The notes beneath the pieces were generated by a model. It did not search any database. It was not told where the DNA came from and saw only the letters and a program-made list of their open reading frames with translations. From assembly GCA_031401235.1 (NCBI GenBank), contig JANNRJ010000028.1:1-64000 (forward strand): 64,000 nt of DNA. The letters are read 5' to 3'. The translations under genes were made by a program, and so were the position numbers. Below, one piece after another: positions 59,230 through 64,000 of the stretch. Source of the DNA: UBA3006 sp031401235 (GTDB lineage Bacteria > Actinomycetota > Acidimicrobiia > Acidimicrobiales > Ilumatobacteraceae). The number at the start of each line of letters is the position of its first letter. The stretch's first letter is position 1.

Positions 59230-60546
59230 ATGACTAACGACCAATGGGGTTTCGAAACACGCCAGATCCATGCCGGCCAGGTACCTGACCCAGCAACAGG
59301 AGCTCGCGCGGTACCGATTTATCAAACGACAAGTTATGTGTTCCGCGATGCGCAACACGCGCAGAATCTATTTGCTCTCGCCGAAATCGGAAATATCTAT
59401 ACCCGAATCATGAACCCCACCCAGGGTGTGTTGGAGGCGCGACTGAACTCACTTGAAGGTGGAGTGATGACCGCCGTTGGATTGCCCGGTGCATTGGCGG
59501 TCAGTTCCGGACAATCGGCAGAGTTGTTGTCGATTCTTACGCTCGCCGAAACTGGATCGCATATCGTGTCGTCGCCAAGTTTGTACGGCGGAACCTACAA
59601 CCTGTTCCATTACACACTTCCGAAATTGGGTATCACTGTCAGTTTTGTTGATGACCCAGATGACTTGGATCAGTGGCGTGCCGCCGCCAGACCAAATACG
59701 AAAGCTTTTTATGGAGAGGTATTGGCCAATCCGCGCAACAATGTGCTGGACATCGAAGGCGTGAGCAAAGTTGCACATGAGATAGGTGTGCCGCTCATTG
59801 TCGATAACACCACGCCCACGCCGTATCTCATTCGTCCACTGGAATGGGGCGCAGACATTGTCGTGCATTCGCTGACCAAGTTCATCGGTGGACACGGAAC
59901 TTCAATCGGTGGAGCAATTATCGACGGTGGAACGTTTGACTTTGGCGCAAATGATCGTTTCCCAAACATGACCGAACCAGATCCCAGCTACCACGGCTTG
60001 GCCTATTGGCCAGCTTTAGGTGCGGGCTCTTACATCATCAAGGCGCGAGTGCAAATGTTGCGCGATATCGGTGCGGCCACGACGCCATTCAATTCGTTTT
60101 TGTTCCTGCAGGGATTGGAAACGCTTTCGCTGCGGATGGAACGTCACTTCGCCAACGCCCAAAAAGTTGGCGAATACCTAGTTGAGCGTGACGAGGTAGA
60201 GGAGGTCTTCTTCGCCGGATTGCCAACGAGCAAATGGCACGAGCGAGCCAAGAAATACGGACGGGGTCGTGGGTATGGCTCGGTGATTGCCTTCAATATT
60301 AAAGGTGGTCGCGAGGCTGGGCAAAAATTCGTTGGTGCGCTCGAATTGCATAGCCATGTCGCCAATATCGGCGACGTGCGCAGTCTTGTCATTCACCCGG
60401 CATCCACTACGCACAGCCAACTCACCGAAGAAGAGCAATTGGCGACCGGGGTATACCCGGGTTTGGTCCGGCTATCAGTGGGCCTGGAGTCAATCGAGGA
60501 CATCCTCGCCGACTTGGACGCTGGTTTCCGCGCCGCCAAAAACTAA
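59230..60546 (+). CDS. metY: O-acetylhomoserine sulfhydrylase
   Basis: A protein of 438 residues, the MetY branch of the Cys/Met PLP enzymes. It opens with WGFETRQIHAGQVPDPATGARAVPIYQTTSYVF. The PLP lysine is in VHSLTKFIGGHGTSIGG, with YTRIMNPTQGVLEARLNSLEGG, SLYGGTYNLF and the SLVIHPASTTHSQL C-terminal block. It makes homocysteine (or cysteine) from O-acetylhomoserine (or O-acetylserine) and sulfide. Pipelines name it bifunctional O-acetylhomoserine aminocarboxypropyltransferase/cysteine synthase. Confidence 0.95.
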   Translation: MTNDQWGFETRQIHAGQVPDPATGARAVPIYQTTSYVFRDAQHAQNLFALAEIGNIYTRIMNPTQGVLEARLNSLEGGVMTAVGLPGALAVSSGQSAELLSILTLAETGSHIVSSPSLYGGTYNLFHYTLPKLGITVSFVDDPDDLDQWRAAARPNTKAFYGEVLANPRNNVLDIEGVSKVAHEIGVPLIVDNTTPTPYLIRPLEWGADIVVHSLTKFIGGHGTSIGGAIIDGGTFDFGANDRFPNMTEPDPSYHGLAYWPALGAGSYIIKARVQMLRDIGAATTPFNSFLFLQGLETLSLRMERHFANAQKVGEYLVERDEVEEVFFAGLPTSKWHERAKKYGRGRGYGSVIAFNIKGGREAGQKFVGALELHSHVANIGDVRSLVIHPASTTHSQLTEEEQLATGVYPGLVRLSVGLESIEDILADLDAGFRAAKN

Positions 60547-60554
60547 GGCTGACA

Positions 60555-60583
60555 GTTCACCAGCTGTTCACCAAAACTTGAAC
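60555..60583 (+). promoter_or_regulatory. PHO box (RegX3/PhoP site) before pstS
   Basis: GTTCACC occurs at 60555-60561 and again at 60566-60572, exactly 11 nt apart, with a degenerate third unit CTTGAAC at 60577-60583. This matches the known actinobacterial PHO box of 11-nt direct repeats with a GTTCACC core. It is 116-144 nt before the pstS ATG. The RegX3 in this window is the natural binder, making pst a phosphate-starvation operon. Confidence 0.78.
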
Positions 60584-60698
60584 TGCTGTTGTGGTGCTTT
60601 CTAGTTGTCGTTTGTGTCCTGCTCGTAGGTTGTGAGCTGTCGCAGATCCAATATCTGTGAAATGAAATTTTCTCCAACTAGAAAGAGGACCGACCGCA

Positions 60699-61856
60699 AT
60701 GATCGCAGCATCGACCAGGAACAGATTCGCACGACTTCTCGTCGCCACGCTCGTGGCCGGAACCACGGCAATCGCCGTGGCCAGCCCGGCTCTAGCGGCC
60801 AAGGTCGGTGATGAGTGCAAGTTAAAGGATGCTTACAAAATTGAAAAAGTCGGATCCACTTACATTCGTTGTGAAATTGTCAAAGGCACGTCGATCCACT
60901 CAACCGATAAGGCCAAGAAGGCGAAATTTGCCTGGACCAAAACCATTGAAGCGCAATATGTGCTCGCCAACGCCAACAATGAAACCCTCCGCATTGATGG
61001 TTCGAGCACGGTGTATCCGCTAACTGCAGTCGCCGCCAAGTACTTCGAAACCACGAGTAAGAGCGTGATGGGTAAAAAGGGAGTGAAAGTCACTGTAGGT
61101 ATCTCCGGCACAGGCGGTGGCTTCGAGAAGTTCTGCAAGAACGAAACTGATATTTCAGATGCTTCACGGGCGATCAAGTCCTCGGAAGCGGCGAACTGCG
61201 CCAAAGCAGGAATCGCCTATACCGAAGTGATTATCGCTAACGACGGCCTCGCTGTTGTCGTCAACCCGAAGAACACTTGGGCGAACTGCTTGACCATGGC
61301 TGAAATGAAAAAGATTTGGGAGCCGAACAGCAAAGTGACCAAGTGGTCAGATATTCGCACCGGTTTTCCCGACACTTCGATCAAGTTGTTCGGCGCCGGC
61401 ACCGACTCTGGCACATTTGATGCCTTCACTGAATTCGTGAACGGCAAGGGTGGAGTCGTCCGCAAGGAAGGTGTTCAGACATCCGAAGATGACAATGTCA
61501 CGGTACGTGGAGTCCAAAGCGATACGGGTGCGATGGGCTACTTCGGCCTTTCCTACGCGATCGAAAACTCCAAGACCGTGAGAGCAATTCAGTTGGACAA
61601 GGGTGCAGGTTGCATCGATCCGACCGAAAAGACGGTTCAGGCCTACACGTATCCGATGGCACGTCCGCTATTCATCTACGTAAAGAACGCCTCGATCAGC
61701 ACGAAGCCGGCCGTTGGCGCATTCGTCCAGTTCTTCGTGGACAACCTCAAGCAAATCAGCGCGGATGCGCTTTTTGTGCCGCTGACCAACAAGCAGATCA
61801 AGACACTGCAGTCGGAAATGGCCAAGATCGCCGCGCTTCCACGAGTTAAGAAATAA
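60699..61856 (+). CDS. pstS: Phosphate ABC transporter substrate-binding protein
   Basis: A protein of 385 residues. Signal peptide of ~33 residues (RLLVATLVAGTTAIAVASPALA) with an A-x-A cleavage site and no lipobox, so it is secreted or retained otherwise and not a lipoprotein. A ~60-residue segment with two Cys follows (DECKLKDAYKIEK...IRCEIV). The phosphate-binding motifs are DGSSTVYPLT, GISGTGGGFEKF and GTDSGTFDAF. It captures phosphate for PstCA. A PHO box precedes it and a strong stem-loop follows before pstC. Confidence 0.95.
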   Translation: MIAASTRNRFARLLVATLVAGTTAIAVASPALAAKVGDECKLKDAYKIEKVGSTYIRCEIVKGTSIHSTDKAKKAKFAWTKTIEAQYVLANANNETLRIDGSSTVYPLTAVAAKYFETTSKSVMGKKGVKVTVGISGTGGGFEKFCKNETDISDASRAIKSSEAANCAKAGIAYTEVIIANDGLAVVVNPKNTWANCLTMAEMKKIWEPNSKVTKWSDIRTGFPDTSIKLFGAGTDSGTFDAFTEFVNGKGGVVRKEGVQTSEDDNVTVRGVQSDTGAMGYFGLSYAIENSKTVRAIQLDKGAGCIDPTEKTVQAYTYPMARPLFIYVKNASISTKPAVGAFVQFFVDNLKQISADALFVPLTNKQIKTLQSEMAKIAALPRVKK

Positions 61857-61896
61857 ACGTAACTGGCTGATTCGGTGCCTCGCACCCGTGGCACAG

Positions 61897-61935
61897 GAAC
61901 ATAGTCCCGAGGAGTCCCTCTTCGGGACTATGTTC
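61897..61935 (+). repeat. 14-bp stem-loop between pstS and pstC
   Basis: GAACATAGTCCCGA (61897-61910) and TCGGGACTATGTTC (61922-61935) are a perfect 14-bp inverted repeat with an 11-nt loop. No T-run follows. Such hairpins after a substrate-binding gene usually protect the upstream mRNA, or partly terminate, so that PstS is made in excess over the membrane subunits. Confidence 0.7.
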
Positions 61936-62012
61936 ATTACCGGATACCGGATTAAATCCATGTCTAGCTTTCACATGGTTATACGAAACGACAAGTCAGG
62001 TAACGACAACCC

Positions 62013-62954
62013 ATGAATTCGACGCTCTCCAATCTCACGGATCTTCTTCCGTCTGGACGAAAACGTCGTCAGCAGAATTTTGAGAAGTTTGTCGTAGTAA
62101 TTCTGGCAACAATTGCCGCCAGTGGGGTATTAATCACAACCGGAATAGTTGTTTCGTTGGTCAGACCGACCATTCAGTTCTTCGGCGAAGTAAGCATCTC
62201 CAAATTCCTTGGCAGCTTCCAGTGGTATCCGCTTTATGATCCGCCCGACTTTGGTGTATGGCCGCTTGTCATTGCCACGTTCATGATCATGTCCATCGCC
62301 GTCATCATCGCCGTGCCTGGCGGGTTGGCGATTGCGTTTTTTCTCAACCAATACGCATCCGACCGCACACGGCGAGTACTCAAACCACTGCTCGAGATCC
62401 TTGCCGGTATTCCCACAGTTGTGTTCGGCTTCTTTGCTCTTTATTTCATTTCGCCAAATATTGCGGCCAAGATGTGGCCGATTGGTGATGTCGGCATCTA
62501 CAGCGGACTGGCTGCCGGAATCACGGTAGGGCTAATGATTCTGCCGATGATGACGACGTTGGCTGAAGACGCGATGGCCGCCGTTCCGCGCTCGCTCATC
62601 GAAGGCGCCTATGCCCTAGGTGCGACTAAACGCGAAGTGTGCACCAAGGTGATTTTTCAGGCCGGATTGTCGGGCATCATCGCTGCCGGAGTGATCGCCA
62701 TGTCTCGAGCAATTGGTGAAACAACAATTGTTTTGTTGGCCGCTGGAAGTTCTGCCGTGTTCACATTCAATCCCGGCCAGCCGATGCAGACGATGTCGTC
62801 ATTCATTGGTTTTGCCGGAATGGGAGATCAGTCGACGGATTCCACTGGCTATCGCACGATCTTTGCCGTAGGGTCGTTGCTCTTCGTCATCACCTTCGTA
62901 CTTAACCTCATCAGTCGCAAGATTGTGAAGCGTTTTCGAGAGGTATACGAATGA
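62013..62954 (+). CDS. pstC: Phosphate ABC transporter permease PstC
   Basis: A protein of 313 residues with six membrane helices. After a basic N-terminus (PSGRKRRQQNFEKF), helix 1 is VVVILATIAASGVLITTGIVV. EILAGIPTVVFGFFALYF is family-typical. The EAA loop is AVPRSLIEGAYALGATKREVCTKVIFQAGLSGIIAA, which contacts PstB. It forms the channel with PstA and overlaps it by 4 nt. Confidence 0.95.
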   Translation: MNSTLSNLTDLLPSGRKRRQQNFEKFVVVILATIAASGVLITTGIVVSLVRPTIQFFGEVSISKFLGSFQWYPLYDPPDFGVWPLVIATFMIMSIAVIIAVPGGLAIAFFLNQYASDRTRRVLKPLLEILAGIPTVVFGFFALYFISPNIAAKMWPIGDVGIYSGLAAGITVGLMILPMMTTLAEDAMAAVPRSLIEGAYALGATKREVCTKVIFQAGLSGIIAAGVIAMSRAIGETTIVLLAAGSSAVFTFNPGQPMQTMSSFIGFAGMGDQSTDSTGYRTIFAVGSLLFVITFVLNLISRKIVKRFREVYE

Positions 62955-63856
62955 GCACCACGATCGTTCAGACTTCTCGTTTTGATGCCGATCTGCACGA
63001 CAGCACAGCCCCTCGGCGGAAGTTTTTCGACCGAGTCTTTCTCGGTTCGTTGTGGTTGGCGACGCTAATCGCGGTGATGACCCTGATCGTTTTGATTTTG
63101 ACATCGTTTATGGACGGCAAGTCACGACTCAAGCTGGATCTCGTTCGTAACTTTCCCTCCCCGTTCCCAGAAGATGCGGGAATTCAGTCAGCCATTTTCG
63201 GGTCTATGTGGGTGGTTGTTACATCTGGGGTGGTTTCACTTTTTCTGGCGTTGGGAAGCGCGATCTACTTGGAAGAGTTTGCCAATTCAAAGAGCAGAAT
63301 CCATCGACTTATCTCGCTGAATATTCAGACGCTCGCTGGCGTACCAAGCATCGTCTTTGGAATCCTTGGTCTGGCATTCGTGGTCCGAGGACCGCTGTCA
63401 TGGGGCTTCAGTGTCGGATCTGCTTCTGCAGTTTTGACCATGATGGTTTTGCCGGTGATGATCGTGGCCACACGCGAAGCGCTGCGCGCGGTTCCATCAA
63501 GTTTGCGTGATGGCGCCTATGCGTTGGGTGCAACAAAATGGCAAACCATTAGCAAGCAGATTTTGTCAGCAGCGACACCGGGCATTGCCACGGGAAGCAT
63601 TCTGGGTGTTTCCCGAGCACTTGGTGAATCAGCGCCGCTTATCTTGCTCGGTGCGCTCGCATATGTGAGTTCTAATCCCACGGGTTTCGATTCCGACTAC
63701 ACCGTGTTGCCGCTGGCAATTTTTAAATATGCCACCGAAGCACAATTGGAGTTCCGAGCCGTTGGGGCTGCTTCAATCATCGTGCTACTCGCGCTTCTCG
63801 TGGTATTGAACCTGCTGGCGATTCTCATCCGCGACCGAAGCAGAAATTCGAGGTAA
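62951..63856 (+). CDS. pstA: Phosphate ABC transporter permease PstA
   Basis: A protein of 301 residues with six membrane helices. LASLAIYLEEFA-like ALGSAIYLEEFANSKS, NIQTLAGVPSIVFGILGLAFVV and the EAA loop AVPSSLRDGAYALGATKWQTISKQILSAATPGIATG define the PstA family. It starts within the pstC end (ATGA). The pstB start is 5 nt after its stop. Confidence 0.95.
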   Translation: MSTTIVQTSRFDADLHDSTAPRRKFFDRVFLGSLWLATLIAVMTLIVLILTSFMDGKSRLKLDLVRNFPSPFPEDAGIQSAIFGSMWVVVTSGVVSLFLALGSAIYLEEFANSKSRIHRLISLNIQTLAGVPSIVFGILGLAFVVRGPLSWGFSVGSASAVLTMMVLPVMIVATREALRAVPSSLRDGAYALGATKWQTISKQILSAATPGIATGSILGVSRALGESAPLILLGALAYVSSNPTGFDSDYTVLPLAIFKYATEAQLEFRAVGAASIIVLLALLVVLNLLAILIRDRSRNSR

Positions 63857-63861
63857 ACAAC

Positions 63862-64000
63862 ATGAATCAAACACTTAGTTCATTGAATTCTTCCGACACC
63901 ACCGACCCAACTAGAATTCGTGGCGTGAGTCTGAGGGTTGATCCGGCCATCGGCGCCGCCAAATTGGGCGACACGGGCGAAATGGTATTGGAGTCTCAAG
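63862..64000 (+). CDS. pstB: PstB, N-terminal fragment (cut by window edge)
   Basis: The ATG at 63862 opens a frame that runs off the window after 46 codons (MNQTLSSLNSSDTTDPTRIRG ... GEMVLESQ). Only the N-terminal extension is visible; the Walker motifs lie beyond the edge. Position right after pstA and the final MVLES, which resembles the start of the ATPase core in other PstB proteins, support the call. Confidence 0.7.
   Translation, partial: MNQTLSSLNSSDTTDPTRIRGVSLRVDPAIGAAKLGDTGEMVLESQ

Noticed and set aside
1..64000. CRISPR arrays, tRNA/rRNA genes, insertion sequences
   Set aside because: No regularly spaced identical repeats, no tRNA TPsiC-type ends with plausible cloverleaf, no rRNA-like conserved stretches and no transposase-like proteins were seen by reading.

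Overview
The window reads as a contiguous piece of chromosome from an actinobacterium with moderate G+C (roughly half by eye). Signs of this are two WhiB iron-sulfur regulators, a SenX3/RegX3-type phosphate system with PhoU and Ppk1, GatCAB amidotransferase, a tightly overlapping hemE-hemH-hemG block, and many GTG/TTG starts with 1-8 nt gene overlaps. Protein flavour and gene order suggest class Acidimicrobiia (a planktonic Ilumatobacter-like lineage). That placement is inference from memory, not a search.

Layout. 1-4.5 kb: the 5' part of an MFS transporter (reverse), a VapBC-type toxin-antitoxin pair, a 2-oxoglutarate/Fe(II) oxygenase, an aldehyde dehydrogenase and a NUDIX-like protein. 4.1-9.4 kb: a Nei/Fpg-family glycosylase lacking its catalytic proline, an FtsX-type ABC exporter and a 1-Cys peroxiredoxin. 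9.5-14 kb: a MoxR-type AAA+ ATPase and a VWA protein with a nucleotide cyclase gene between them on the other strand, then WhiB. 14-23 kb: formiminotransferase-like protein, TatA, Ppx, a second WhiB, Ppk1, PhoU-SenX3-RegX3 and an MFS protein. 23-27 kb: two overlapping genes for protease-like proteins that both appear catalytically degenerate, then moaE, a small membrane protein and mreB. 27-40.5 kb: TesB thioesterase, GH1 glucosidase and a methyltransferase, opposed by a ten-gene reverse-strand run (M48 protease, DrrAB-like ABC exporter, hemE, hemH, hemG, lnt, GT4 glycosyltransferase, methyltransferase, alpha/alpha-toroid protein). 40.5-46.2 kb: a lipase, lgt, gatCAB and an iron permease under an iron-box promoter. 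46-51.3 kb: ilvD, a nucleotidyltransferase gene followed by a broken HEPN gene, DUF3054, a myo-inositol-phosphate synthase and a TetR regulator. 51.6-57.4 kb: a secreted RCC1-repeat protein, then ilvBNC behind a leader peptide and terminator. 57.4-59.1 kb: an AbiE-type toxin-antitoxin insertion. 59.2-64 kb: metY and the pst phosphate transporter operon, running off the edge in pstB.

How it fits together. Phosphate control is visible at both ends: 11-nt-spaced GTTCACC-type repeats (PHO boxes) lie before pstS, with a weaker copy before phoU-senX3-regX3, so RegX3 probably drives both. Branched-chain amino acid synthesis is split between ilvD and an attenuated ilvBNC operon. A 14-bp motif is shared by the peroxiredoxin and metY promoters and may mark a common sulfur or redox regulator. 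Three enzymes (Nei-like, Lnt, VapC) have substitutions at expected catalytic positions. No tRNA, rRNA, CRISPR array, insertion sequence or replication origin was seen. No gene-free stretch exceeds 300 bases.
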